This document shows, piece after piece, positions 9,525 to 18,801 of a DNA stretch of 64,000 bases. The notes under the pieces were generated by a model, which worked only from the letters and a program-made list of their open reading frames with translations, was not told the origin of the DNA and ran no database searches. A program made the position numbers and the translations under genes. Position 1 is the stretch's first letter. Every line of letters starts with the position of its first letter. Origin of the DNA: Marispirochaeta sp. (lineage in GTDB: Bacteria > Spirochaetota > Spirochaetia > JC444 > Marispirochaetaceae); contig NZ_OY764210.1 of the NCBI RefSeq assembly GCF_963668165.1, positions 1 through 64,000 of the forward strand, read 5' to 3'.

Positions 9525-10772
9525 ATGAACAACGCTGTACAGGAACTGAAAAAGTCCTTGATAACCTCCCTTTGGTTCATGTTTTTGACCTTTCCCATTA
9601 TGGTCATCAAGGTTAATACGGTAGAGAAGGTCGTAAACTGGCGCTGGTCAAATATGATTTTCATCGGTGTCTTGAGTTTTGTCATGTCCTATTTCTGGCG
9701 CGGAATGCTGAGAAAAAAGGAGCGGGGAGACAAGCTGGTCGACCTGTCCGGAATAATGCCCGCGAAATTGAGGGGACTGGATCTTCGGGAATCGCTTTCT
9801 GACAAAAAGATCGCAAGGCCGGTTCTGATCATACTTCTGGTAGCGGCGCTTATATTTCCCTTCGCCGCGGGTATGTATCAGACCAGTATAATGACTACGG
9901 CCCTTATGTACATCATCCTGGGTCTGGGTCTGAATATCGTTATCGGACTGGGAGGAATGCTCCATCTCGGCTATGCTGCTTTCTACTCAGTGGGCGCCTA
10001 CACCTATGCCATCCTTCACCGGGATTTCGGCATAGGTTTCTGGGTCGCCCTACCCCTGGGCGCCATACTTGCCATGTTCTTCGGAATGCTTCTGGGATTC
10101 CCTGTTTTACGGCTCAAGGGTGATTATCTTGCCATCGTTACCCTCGGGTTCGCCGAAATCGTACGTATTGTGCAGGAAAACTGGAACGATTTTTCTTCAG
10201 GTCCCTCGGGAATCGCCAATATTCCCCGCCCCAGCTTATTCGGAATAAAGCTCTCCGTACCGAATGCTACAATATATACCTACATGATTACTCTTTTTCT
10301 TGTGCTATTTACCATCTTTGTTGTCCGGCGTCTGGAAAATTCCAGACTCGGCCGTGCCTGGGAAGCCATGAGAGAAGACGCTATTGCATCGGAGTCAATG
10401 GGGGTAAATATAACAACCACCAAACTGACGGCTTTCGCCCTGGGATCCTTCTGGGCCGGAATGGTCGGCGTTATCTTCGCGGCCAAAACGACCTTTGTTA
10501 ATCCCGCAAGCTTTACCTTGATGGAGTCAGTCCTGGTTCTGTGTATCATTGTCCTGGGAGGAATGGGTTCCACTACGGGAGTTATTGTGGGCGCGCTTAT
10601 CATCGTGCTGCTCCCCGAATATCTGCGGGCCTTTTCGGAATACCGGATGCTGTTATACGGCGGCGTTCTTGTTATGATGATGGTTTTCCGGCCCAACGGG
10701 ATTATTCAGAAAGTTCGTAAACGTTATATCCTTAATCTTGAAGAGGGAGCCGACGGAGGCAGCAATGAGTGA
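9525..10772 (+). CDS. livM: Branched-chain amino acid ABC permease LivM
   Basis: A 415-residue permease with an N-terminal extension of about 100 residues containing two membrane segments, as in enterobacterial LivM (425). The core carries GLGLNIVIGLGGMLHLGYAA and FPVLRLKGDYLAIVTLGF, hallmark LivM segments, and VVLGGMGSTTG-like sequence near residue 345. Its stop overlaps the livG start by 8 bp (ATGAGTGA), indicating translational coupling. Confidence 0.93.
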   Translation: MNNAVQELKKSLITSLWFMFLTFPIMVIKVNTVEKVVNWRWSNMIFIGVLSFVMSYFWRGMLRKKERGDKLVDLSGIMPAKLRGLDLRESLSDKKIARPVLIILLVAALIFPFAAGMYQTSIMTTALMYIILGLGLNIVIGLGGMLHLGYAAFYSVGAYTYAILHRDFGIGFWVALPLGAILAMFFGMLLGFPVLRLKGDYLAIVTLGFAEIVRIVQENWNDFSSGPSGIANIPRPSLFGIKLSVPNATIYTYMITLFLVLFTIFVVRRLENSRLGRAWEAMREDAIASESMGVNITTTKLTAFALGSFWAGMVGVIFAAKTTFVNPASFTLMESVLVLCIIVLGGMGSTTGVIVGALIIVLLPEYLRAFSEYRMLLYGGVLVMMMVFRPNGIIQKVRKRYILNLEEGADGGSNE

Positions 10773-11556
10773 CACTGTACTGAATGTCGAAAACCTTACC
10801 ATGAACTTCGGCGGGCTGCGGGCCGTAGATGATGTATCCCTCAGTATAAAAAAGAACGAAATTGTCGCCCTTATCGGGCCCAATGGTGCCGGAAAGACTA
10901 CCTTCTTTAACTGCGTAACTGGTGTATATGCCCCGACAGAAGGGAAGATCCAGATTGCCCCTCCGGGTAAAAGTCAGGAAGTAATCAACGGCGTAAAGCC
11001 CCATAAGATCACAGAAAAAGGCCTTGCAAGGACCTTTCAGAATATACGCTTATTCCAGAATATGACGGTTCTTGAAAACATCATGATCGGACGCCACTGC
11101 AGATTGAAGTCCGGCATTCTCGGTGCCATCTTTCGCGGTCCCGCTGCACGGGAAGAAGAGGAAAAGCTGGTTCACGACAGTTACGCTATTCTCAAGAAGA
11201 TTGGTATAGAGCGTTATGTCAATGAACTGGCAAAAAACCTGCCCTACGGTGCGCAGAGGCTGCTTGAAATTGCCAGGGCCCTGGCAACCGATCCTTTTAT
11301 GCTGCTTCTGGACGAGCCAGCTGCAGGAATGAACCCGAATGAGACCAGGCATCTTGTCGATCTTATTCTCCGCCTCCGTGAGAGCGAGAATGTTACCATT
11401 TTTCTGATCGAACACGATATGAGCCTGGTTATGACCCTTTCGGAAAGGATCTATGTGGTTGACTATGGACAGATGATTGCCCAGGGCACTCCTGATGTAA
11501 TCAAGAAGGACACGCGAGTAATCAAAGCTTACCTGGGAGAAGAGGTTCATGCTTAA
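10765..11556 (+). CDS. livG: Branched-chain amino acid ABC ATPase LivG
   Basis: A 263-residue ATPase. Walker A is GPNGAGKTT near residue 38, Walker B is FMLLLDEPAAGMNPNE, and the switch histidine is in FLIEHDMSLVM, all typical of LivG. The signature is the divergent LPYGAQRLLEIARAL, as usual for this family. ATG 10765, overlapping the end of livM, is used rather than the in-frame codon at 10738, which would add nine unrelated residues. Overlaps livF by 8 bp. Confidence 0.93.
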   Translation: MSDTVLNVENLTMNFGGLRAVDDVSLSIKKNEIVALIGPNGAGKTTFFNCVTGVYAPTEGKIQIAPPGKSQEVINGVKPHKITEKGLARTFQNIRLFQNMTVLENIMIGRHCRLKSGILGAIFRGPAAREEEEKLVHDSYAILKKIGIERYVNELAKNLPYGAQRLLEIARALATDPFMLLLDEPAAGMNPNETRHLVDLILRLRESENVTIFLIEHDMSLVMTLSERIYVVDYGQMIAQGTPDVIKKDTRVIKAYLGEEVHA

Positions 11557-12259
11557 ACTTGAATCGGTATCTACATATTACGGCAACATTCAGGCCCTCA
11601 AAGAGGTGAGCCTCTCCATCAATCAAGGCGAGATTGTTACCCTGATCGGGGCCAACGGTGCCGGAAAATCCACCACTCTTATGTCAATCTGCGGCATTAC
11701 GCCCCCCCGACAGGGTCGCATTTTGTTTGAGGACCAAGACATCACCCATTTATCAAGCGAGAAAACCGTAGCCCTGGGGATCAACCAGGTACCGGAAGGC
11801 CGGCGGATTTTCCCCTACCTGACTGTCAAGGAAAACCTGGACATGGGTGCTTTCCTGCGAAAAAACACGACCGAAATACATCGGGACCTGGAGTATGTAT
11901 TTGACCTCTTTCCCAGGCTGGCCGAGCGGCGTCATCAGCAGGGAGGTACCTTAAGCGGTGGAGAACAGCAGATGCTGGCCATATCGCGGGCCCTGATGAG
12001 CCGCCCGAAGCTGCTGCTCCTGGATGAGCCCTCCCTGGGACTGGCCCCCATCCTTGTACAGCAGATCTTCAAGATAATCCGCCAGATAAACAAGGACAAC
12101 AACACAACCATCTTTCTGGTTGAGCAGAACGCCAACCTGGCCCTCAAGACCGCCCACAAGGGCTATGTAATGGAGACCGGTAAAATTACCCTGTACGATA
12201 CTGCGGAAAACCTGCTCAACAATGAAGAGGTGAAAAAAGCCTATCTGGGCGGCGTCTGA
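11549..12259 (+). CDS. livF: Branched-chain amino acid ABC ATPase LivF
   Basis: A 236-residue ATPase matching LivF in length (237 in E. coli). Walker A is GANGAGKSTT, the signature LSGGEQQMLAISRAL, Walker B LLLLDEPSLGLAP, and the H-loop position is Gln in VEQNANLAL, as normal for LivF. VPEGRRIFPYLTVKENL is another LivF signature. Last gene of the operon; no clear intrinsic terminator follows. Confidence 0.93.
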   Translation: MLKLESVSTYYGNIQALKEVSLSINQGEIVTLIGANGAGKSTTLMSICGITPPRQGRILFEDQDITHLSSEKTVALGINQVPEGRRIFPYLTVKENLDMGAFLRKNTTEIHRDLEYVFDLFPRLAERRHQQGGTLSGGEQQMLAISRALMSRPKLLLLDEPSLGLAPILVQQIFKIIRQINKDNNTTIFLVEQNANLALKTAHKGYVMETGKITLYDTAENLLNNEEVKKAYLGGV

Positions 12260-12309
12260 TACTGTTCCGGGCGGCTTTACCGAGCAGGTTGTCGACACCC
12301 GAACCTGAT

Positions 12310-12670
12310 ACGTTACCTGCTGAACGTGGCCTGTGCTCCGCCCTGTAGCATCGCGATGAGCAACTCGGCTACATCGTATACGATCCCGTAGAAATGTATG
12401 CCGCCATCTACGATGACAATCATAGCCCAGCTTGCCAGCACCATAAAGACCGCCCTTATTTTTTCAGAGAAGCTGCAGGCCCAGGAACGCCTGCGAACAG
12501 TATGATCAGTCCCATCATCAGGAGGAGCTGTTGTTCCTGGGCCGAAATTCCTGCGGCGTTCTATGTCGCAAGGAGCTGGATTTTTACGTTGAGACCTTCT
12601 CTCATGCGATTGCGGACATTCAGAAATGCCCCGGTTCACATGATAAGGGTAGGGACCAGGACCATGGCGG
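12310..12670 (-). pseudogene. Decayed small membrane-protein gene
   Basis: On the minus strand, pieces in more than one frame read MTAMVLVPTLIM, TGAFLNVRNRMREGLNVKIQ and QEQQLLLMMGLIILFAGV, and then in another frame KIRAVFMVLASWAMIVIVDG and IHFYGIVYDVAELLIAML. Together they resemble one protein of about 110 residues with two or three membrane helices, interrupted by in-frame stops and a frameshift. No family recognised. The 430-bp gap between livF and the sugar permease holds nothing else I can support. Confidence 0.3.
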
Positions 12671-12690
12671 TCATTGCACAGCGTCCACTT

Positions 12691-13746
12691 CTATCGGCCT
12701 GTGCCTTTCTTTTTACGAAGCGCGAGAATTACGCTCTGAAGCAGGATAAAGAAACAGAGCATGAGACCGGTAGTAATACTTTGCCAATACGGTTCTCTAA
12801 GTCCTGATGCAATTACAATGTTGCTTATCGTCTTTAAAGACATCACTCCGAAAAGCGTACCGATAATACTACCCACACCGCCGGTTAATAGTGTCCCGCC
12901 GATTATGGAGGATGCAATCGCCTGTATTTCCGCCTGATGCGCGTTGGCCGCGTTTCCCGCTCCGGTATGCATTAGATAGACATAACCGCCGATTCCGGCA
13001 AATATACCGCTCAGTAGATAGGCAAAAAATTTCGTGCGCTTCACATTTATACCAAGCATTAAAGCGCTCTCACTGTTACCGCCCACAGCGTAGAGGTTGC
13101 GCCCGAATCGACTCCATTTAAGAACTATCCATACGGCTAATACAATGACTAAAGCAATTATTACACCCGGCTCAATTCTGGCTGGAATAAAATTACCGGT
13201 TTTCCCGTACGTACCGACCCCCGGGATAACAATACGAAAATTCTTCAGGGAAAGAAAAATTTCATTAGTCACCGTACGCGGAACTTTGCTTACAATGGTT
13301 GTCATTCCCTTTGTAAAGAACATGCCACCCAAGGTGACAATAAAGGGCTGTATATCCAAATATGCTACCAGAAAGCCCTGAATGAGCCCCATCGCCAGCC
13401 CTATGCTCAAAGCTAAAATGATCGAGCCTGCAACGCTGCCGCTATAATCTTCCATTAAAATAACACATGACATAGTTATCAGAGCGACCATGCCTCCCAC
13501 CGAAATATCTATACCGGCGGTTATCATAACTATGGTGACTCCGCAGGAAATCACGATTAAATATGCATTGTTATTAAAAATGTCTAGAAACTGTTGAGGA
13601 TTCAGGAACCCGCCGCCCCAGACAATCATGGCAATTACATACATCGCCACAAAGCAACTAATTGTAATAGTCAAAAGTAAAGAAGTGTTTGAAATAGGTT
13701 CCTTGGCTTTGTCTGCCTGTTTATTTAATAATGTCATATCAAGCAT
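12691..13746 (-). CDS. Sugar ABC transporter permease (YjfF-like)
   Basis: A 351-residue permease of the BPD_transp_2 family with about ten hydrophobic segments. Motifs GIDISVGGMVALITMSCVI and GINVKRTKFFAYLLSG match the ribose/galactofuranose permease group. It is the distal gene of a four-gene importer and overlaps the preceding permease by 8 bp. GGAG lies just before the first ATG; an alternative ATG three codons in (13737) has better ribosome-binding spacing. Two different permeases in one operon point to a heterodimeric YtfT-YjfF-type channel. Confidence 0.87.
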   Translation of the reverse strand: MLDMTLLNKQADKAKEPISNTSLLLTITISCFVAMYVIAMIVWGGGFLNPQQFLDIFNNNAYLIVISCGVTIVMITAGIDISVGGMVALITMSCVILMEDYSGSVAGSIILALSIGLAMGLIQGFLVAYLDIQPFIVTLGGMFFTKGMTTIVSKVPRTVTNEIFLSLKNFRIVIPGVGTYGKTGNFIPARIEPGVIIALVIVLAVWIVLKWSRFGRNLYAVGGNSESALMLGINVKRTKFFAYLLSGIFAGIGGYVYLMHTGAGNAANAHQAEIQAIASSIIGGTLLTGGVGSIIGTLFGVMSLKTISNIVIASGLREPYWQSITTGLMLCFFILLQSVILALRKKKGTGR

Positions 13747-14818
13747 TCTCCGTCACTTTCAAAGGTTTTCTTGACAGTCTATTGCGTAATTGAAGGACCC
13801 ATTTTTGCAGGACCGGCGAACCTAATACAACGATCGCAATAATAACGACAGCCTTGTAGGCTTTTACCGCTGTTGAAGAAACTTTCATGGCGTAAAGCGT
13901 AATCGTTAAGGCCTGAATAATGTATGCCCCTATCACCGATCCGGACAATTTAAATTTCCCGCCGCTCAGGGCATTCCCGCCAATGGCAACGGCCAAAATA
14001 GTGTCCATTTCAATATCTATGAGGATAGTTTCATGATTAATAAGCCCTATTCTACAGACATTGATGGAACCGGCGATAGTAACGCAAACGCCGAGTATCA
14101 TATATACTAATAGTTTCATAAGAAAAGGATTAATCCCGTTCACACGGGCGGCCCTTTCATTGATACCGACCGATTGGATGTATAATTCAAGATTGGTGAG
14201 CTTCAAGGCAAGCGTAACCAATATCCCAAACACTATTACGATAAGAATGGGAGTGGGGATGGGGATCCCCGGAATAAAACCTCCGATATATGTTAACAGC
14301 GGACTATCGACATTAGGCGTGGCCCCGCCGTTTATCCAATAGGCTATCGGGCGTCCTGCCGTAAACAAAATTAACGACGTGATCATTGGCTGAATATCGA
14401 ATTTGGCAACCAGTATACCGTTAAACAGGTAAAAAAGAATGGCAACAATACATGCGGTCAATAAGGCCGTTAGGATAACCGGCATGGTGATTACATTCCC
14501 CAGAAGCACTTTAACAAAAACGCTGCCTGCGATCGCCGCCCCCGCGCCGACACTAATATCCTGTCCTTTCGTCGCAGAGGTTAACAGCGTCATACCTATG
14601 GCCAAAACAGCAAGCTCGGATGCTCCATTTAATATACTGATTAAATTGCCGGAAAGAACGGTATTTCCAAAATTGTTCGTTTTAACTGCTATGGAAAAAA
14701 AACTGATATCTCTGAATACATTAAAAACAATAACCAATACAAGGGCAAATAGGGGAATAGCCAATTGAGATTGTGATAGTTTCTTTAGCTCTTTTAGTAT
14801 TTTGGAACTCTTAACCAT
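13739..14818 (-). CDS. Sugar ABC transporter permease (YtfT-like)
   Basis: A 359-residue BPD_transp_2 permease. GMTLLTSATKGQDISVGAGA near residues 77-96 and AVAIGGNALSGGKFKLSGS near 280-298 are the family's conserved loops. It overlaps the ATPase gene by 8 bp and the second permease by 8 bp, so the three are one translationally coupled unit. It would form half of the inner-membrane pore for a sugar, by analogy with E. coli YtfT (galactofuranose). Confidence 0.87.
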   Translation of the reverse strand: MVKSSKILKELKKLSQSQLAIPLFALVLVIVFNVFRDISFFSIAVKTNNFGNTVLSGNLISILNGASELAVLAIGMTLLTSATKGQDISVGAGAAIAGSVFVKVLLGNVITMPVILTALLTACIVAILFYLFNGILVAKFDIQPMITSLILFTAGRPIAYWINGGATPNVDSPLLTYIGGFIPGIPIPTPILIVIVFGILVTLALKLTNLELYIQSVGINERAARVNGINPFLMKLLVYMILGVCVTIAGSINVCRIGLINHETILIDIEMDTILAVAIGGNALSGGKFKLSGSVIGAYIIQALTITLYAMKVSSTAVKAYKAVVIIAIVVLGSPVLQKWVLQLRNRLSRKPLKVTENA

Positions 14819-16328
14819 TATGAGCGACCTCCCCTGCTATCGTGCGCATGATTTTATCTTGAGTTATTTCATCGCCCTTCAATTCGCCTACTATTTCGCG
14901 GTCCCGCATGACGAGAAGCCGCGAACAGGTGGTCAGCATCTCCTCTATTTCCGATGAAATAAAGGTGACGCTGACCCCATCGTTGGCAAGCTTCAGTACA
15001 AGCTTTTGTATTTCAACTTTTGTACCGACATCAATTCCCCGCGTCGGTTCGTCCAGGATAAGATACTGCGGATTGGTGAGCAGCCATCGCGCAAGTATCG
15101 CCTTTTGCTGATTGCCGCCCGAAAGTGATCTTATGGGCGTATCCGTCGAAGGGGTTTTAATTCCTAATAGTTTAATATACTTGTCCGCAAATGCTTCCGC
15201 TTCGGTTCTGGAAAAAGGCCGAAAAAAGCCCTTCAAAACCTGCAGAGCAAGTATGATGTTCTGACGTACGGATAGGTCCTCAATGATACCATCCCCCTTT
15301 CTATCCTCGGGGAGATACCCGATACTATGCTTCATGGAGTCTTTGGGCTTCGATATTTTAGCATCTTTCCCATTTATCTTTATCTTACCCCCGGTAATTT
15401 TATCAGCACCGAAAATAGCGCGTGCGCTTTCACTGCGGCCGGAGCCAAGAAGCCCGGTAAACCCGTTTACTTCCCCCTTATGAATTTTAAAGTCAAACGG
15501 TTTTATATCTTCGACACTGGATAAACCACAGGCCTCATACACAAGCGGGTTTTCCAGCTTGAGTGTTTTTTCTCGCTGGAGTAATTCTGAAAAGTCGTCA
15601 AGTTCTTTGCCCATCATTGCGGAAATAAGTTCAAGCCGCGGTAAATCCTTTATTTCATACGCCCCAATCAGCTCGCCGTTCCGCAGAACGGTTATCCTGT
15701 CGCTTATCTTATATACCTGTTCAAGAAAATGTGTTATGAAGATGATACCGACACCGCGGGACTTCAAATCCCGCATAAGAGAGAAAAGTAACTCGACCTC
15801 CTGTTCATCCAGTGAGGAGGTCGGCTCATCCAGAATAAGTACTTTACATTCCATATCAACAGCGCGGGCAACGGCGACCATTTGCTGCACAGCCAGCGAG
15901 CAGGAACCAAGCTGGCGGGCGGCATTCGTCGGAATCTTAAGCTTCTTTAAGATTTCCGTCGCTTTCTTTTCCATTGAGCGCCAATTCACGAAGCGGTAAT
16001 TGCCCCGTCCGATAAACATATTTTCAGCAACGGTAAGGTTCGGGCAAAGAGAAATCTCCTGATACACCGTACTGATGCCTAAATTCTGGGCCTCTTGAGG
16101 CGATTTTATCGTAATATCATTATCTGTTCCTGCTATATCTATTTGTCCTGAATCTTTCGAGTATACGCCTGTGAGGACTTTGACCAAGGTTGATTTACCG
16201 GCCCCGTTTTCACCCATCAAGGCGTGAATCTCCCCTTTACAAAGAGTAAAATCCACATTGTGCAGGGCCCGGACCCCGGGAAAGGTTTTGGAAATTCCGC
16301 GCATAGATAATACGATGTCATTCTTCAT
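14811..16328 (-). CDS. Sugar ABC transporter ATPase, double domain (YtfR/RbsA-like)
   Basis: A 505-residue tandem ATPase. The N-terminal domain is complete, with Walker A GENGAGKSTL, a degenerate signature around LGSCSLAVQQMVAVARAV and Walker B VLILDEPTSSLDEQE. The C-terminal domain has a degenerate Walker A (GLLGSGRSE) but intact LSGGNQQKAILARWL and LILDEPTRGIDVG, the standard asymmetry of RbsA-type subunits. ATG 16328 is chosen over the upstream in-frame start at 16415 because the protein then begins with MKNDIVLSMRGISKTF, as expected, after a GGTGG box. Confidence 0.92.
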   Translation of the reverse strand: MKNDIVLSMRGISKTFPGVRALHNVDFTLCKGEIHALMGENGAGKSTLVKVLTGVYSKDSGQIDIAGTDNDITIKSPQEAQNLGISTVYQEISLCPNLTVAENMFIGRGNYRFVNWRSMEKKATEILKKLKIPTNAARQLGSCSLAVQQMVAVARAVDMECKVLILDEPTSSLDEQEVELLFSLMRDLKSRGVGIIFITHFLEQVYKISDRITVLRNGELIGAYEIKDLPRLELISAMMGKELDDFSELLQREKTLKLENPLVYEACGLSSVEDIKPFDFKIHKGEVNGFTGLLGSGRSESARAIFGADKITGGKIKINGKDAKISKPKDSMKHSIGYLPEDRKGDGIIEDLSVRQNIILALQVLKGFFRPFSRTEAEAFADKYIKLLGIKTPSTDTPIRSLSGGNQQKAILARWLLTNPQYLILDEPTRGIDVGTKVEIQKLVLKLANDGVSVTFISSEIEEMLTTCSRLLVMRDREIVGELKGDEITQDKIMRTIAGEVAHNG

Positions 16329-16461
16329 TGGTAACACACCACCTTTTACGCTTTGGAAAACATAAAAAAATGGCGGCGTAAAGTATGTGGCAAATACACA
16401 CACTCCGCACCGCACATCCTTACTTCATACAAAGTTGCTCCATCAGTTGATGAGACTCAGG

Positions 16462-17427
16462 TTATTCTCCAAGCCCGTAAGTATCAATGTCATCCTGTGT
16501 GATAGTCTCTGCATCAAAACCCTTTTCTTCAGAAATGACTTTCTTTGTATCGATCGTCCCGCCGGCTTCAATCTTTTTAATCATCTTGTCGATTACCGCT
16601 GCCTGGAAGGGACTGCACTGACCGTCATAGTTCCAGTTACCCGCGAGCAGTTCTCTAAGCGCCCACTTATTGCAGTCAAAACCCATGACAACGACTTCTC
16701 CGTCGACACCGTGAGTGATACCGGCCTCATCAAGCGCCGCTACGGCACCTTTCGCCATACCGTCATTTTCGGCATAGATAACATTGAAGTCCTCACCGGA
16801 ATTGATTACCGATTCAACAATTTTCTTAGCCTCAGCCTCATCCCAGGTGGCAGTCTGCTGTACAACTTTATTCATTGTACCGGCTTTGAATTTAGCTTCC
16901 AATGCGTTAGTACGGCCGATCTGCGCGTCGCTGCCCATGGCGCCCTGAATATGAATGACATTATATTCAGGGAGATTCTGAGCTTTAAGCCAACTAACAG
17001 CCGTATCACCCTGATTTGCCATGTCGGAAACAACGGCAGCCTCATACAGACTCGGGTCCGCATTAATCATGCGGTCAAAGAGAAACACTTTAATGCCGGC
17101 TTCCTTGGCATTGCTAAGGACCGAATCCCAGCCATCGGTAGCAGCCGCGGAAAGAAGAATATAGTCCACTTGGTCGGTGATAAACTGAGAAGCCGCGTTC
17201 AGCTGTTCATCATTCTTCAGACTGTAGAAGGTTGAAACCTCATACCCATTTTCTTTCGTGAATACTTTTTCGAAGTCTGCCACATTCGCTGCGCGGTATC
17301 CGGATTCAGACGGCGGATTGTTGATAATACCGACCTTAATCAGACCGGAATCCTGCTGGCCGCCAGCAAACAGAGCAACTGTGCCTGATGCAAGCAGGAT
17401 AACCAGTATACATAGAATTTTTTTCAT
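16462..17427 (-). CDS. Periplasmic sugar-binding protein (YtfQ-like)
   Basis: A 321-residue type I periplasmic binding protein. MKKILCILVILLASGTVALFA is a Sec signal peptide, without a lipobox Cys. The mature part starts KVGIINNPPSESGYRAAN and contains DYILLSAAATDGWDSVL and VIYAENDGMAKGAVAALDEA, motifs of the galactofuranose-binding YtfQ group. ATG 17427 follows GAGGAGGGGCAT. First gene of the operon, 133 bp ahead of the ATPase. Confidence 0.88.
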   Translation of the reverse strand: MKKILCILVILLASGTVALFAGGQQDSGLIKVGIINNPPSESGYRAANVADFEKVFTKENGYEVSTFYSLKNDEQLNAASQFITDQVDYILLSAAATDGWDSVLSNAKEAGIKVFLFDRMINADPSLYEAAVVSDMANQGDTAVSWLKAQNLPEYNVIHIQGAMGSDAQIGRTNALEAKFKAGTMNKVVQQTATWDEAEAKKIVESVINSGEDFNVIYAENDGMAKGAVAALDEAGITHGVDGEVVVMGFDCNKWALRELLAGNWNYDGQCSPFQAAVIDKMIKKIEAGGTIDTKKVISEEKGFDAETITQDDIDTYGLGE

Positions 17428-17548
17428 ATGCCCCTCCTCAGGGAACAAACTAATATAATAGTGACCAAAACTATCATTCCAAGCCAAAGTCTGCACATAC
17501 AGAGAGACGTAACCTCCTCTCTTCCGGATTCAATTAATTGCCTCAAAC

Positions 17549-17673
17549 TGAAACAGTTTCAATCAACCTATTAAGCGGCGACGCCGCATAGAGCATGTAG
17601 AATCTTATTGCCTGCAGGCAAATAAGTACATGAAGTATTTTATCTGTTTTGGTATGAAATTTTACACTGTAAA
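17549..17673 (-). promoter_or_regulatory. Palindrome-dense upstream region of the YtfQ-like operon
   Basis: Within 125 bp there are four perfect short palindromes: TGAAACAGTTTCA (17549-17561), GCGGCGACGCCGC (17575-17587), TTGCCTGCAGGCAA (17608-17621, extendable to CTTAT...ATAAG with a one-base slip) and TTTACACTGTAAA (17661-17673). They lie 120-250 bp upstream of the binding-protein start, where an operator region would be expected. No regulator gene for this importer is next to it. The rest of the 530-bp gap up to 17955 holds no gene I can support. Confidence 0.5.
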
Positions 17674-17955
17674 CAATTTTTATTAAGAAAGGGTGAAAAA
17701 AGTTAGTTTTTTTATGCAAAACGTTCATTCTTTTCCGATCGTTCAGCATACCGCCACACGCCTTGATAAAATACAGTACCGTATTATTACCCTACCTAAA
17801 CTGAGCGATTCCAAACAAAATCGAGCATCTTTGACGGGTCGCAACGCGGCATCATCAGCGCTCAGATTGCCCAGGATCCGCTTCTTGGTCAGAACGTCGA
17901 CATTCAGGCGTAGCCGCACAACCTCGACGTAATCGCCGATTCTCCCCCCCGGGCC

Positions 17956-18798
17956 CTACTGATCCCTGTCCATCAGTTTGCTCAAACCTTTATAGGTGGA
18001 AACAAGGGAGTGTACCACCACCTGAGAATCCTTTAGTGAATCAAAGGTGTTCTCCAGGGTATCGGTGCCGTCTTTCAGGGCGGAATTTTCCTGTTCCAGC
18101 GCGGCTGATATTTCGCTGATGGCCTCCGCCAACTTTCCTTCTTCCGCCTGGGTATCACTGAAACTGTGACGCACTTCGGATATATCGGTACTGAAATTCC
18201 CCAGGACAGTGGTAAAGCGCTTTACGTAATCGCTCATCTTCCCAATAAAGGAGGAAAACTCATTCAGGGAATCGGTAATCTCTCTGGTAAAACGGGCAGT
18301 CTGTCCTGCCAGATTGCGCACTTCGCCGGCGATGACCCGGAATCCTTTGCCGAACTCCCCCGCCCTGGCAGCTTCTATTGAAGCATTAATGGCAAGTACA
18401 TTGGTTTTCTCCGAGACATCCTGAATTGAAGTAGTTATGGTTTTTATGGCTTCGGTGCGTTTCCGTACGTCGTCAAAGAGATTCTCCATCTCGCCGGAAA
18501 CCGACCTGACCTCGACAATCTCATCAACCCGGCTTTGCAGTTCCCCGTCCAGACGCCTTGTTTCGTGGATAATCTCACCCATCTTCTGATCGATCCGGCT
18601 GGTGTTCTCCGAAACATGCTGGGAAGTCGACCGGAACTCTTCAAAGGTTGTAACAATATTCTCCAGAGCATCCCTGATCGAGTCGATATCCGCTGTTATT
18701 ATTCTCATGGAGCGTTCGGTAATCTCTCCAAGCATTACCGACTTGTTGTACCCGAGGACTATCTTTCTGTTCGCTTTTGAGTTAATGTAATCATCCAC
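17956..18798 (-). CDS. Soluble methyl-accepting chemotaxis protein
   Basis: A 280-residue chemoreceptor signalling domain with no membrane segment or recognisable sensor domain. Residues about 30-120 and 170-270 form the coiled-coil arms; the hairpin tip around residues 128-168 contains [20 protein letters not shown] and [17 protein letters not shown], the CheA/CheW contact region. GTG 18798 is the likely start, after GCAGGAG in the end of the upstream gene, which stops 3 bp earlier. Because the partner is a di-iron oxygen-binding protein, this receptor probably takes its signal from that protein, as in Treponema denticola. Confidence 0.88.
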   Translation of the reverse strand: MDDYINSKANRKIVLGYNKSVMLGEITERSMRIITADIDSIRDALENIVTTFEEFRSTSQHVSENTSRIDQKMGEIIHETRRLDGELQSRVDEIVEVRSVSGEMENLFDDVRKRTEAIKTITTSIQDVSEKTNVLAINASIEAARAGEFGKGFRVIAGEVRNLAGQTARFTREITDSLNEFSSFIGKMSDYVKRFTTVLGNFSTDISEVRHSFSDTQAEEGKLAEAISEISAALEQENSALKDGTDTLENTFDSLKDSQVVVHSLVSTYKGLSKLMDRDQ

Positions 18799-18801
18799 CG
18801 C

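Noticed and set aside
17806..17904. Plus-strand fragment reading FDGSQRGIISAQIAQDPLLG, resembling the end of a sugar-binding protein
   Set aside because: Only about 30 residues, no start, stop soon after; could be chance. Not strong enough for a pseudogene call.
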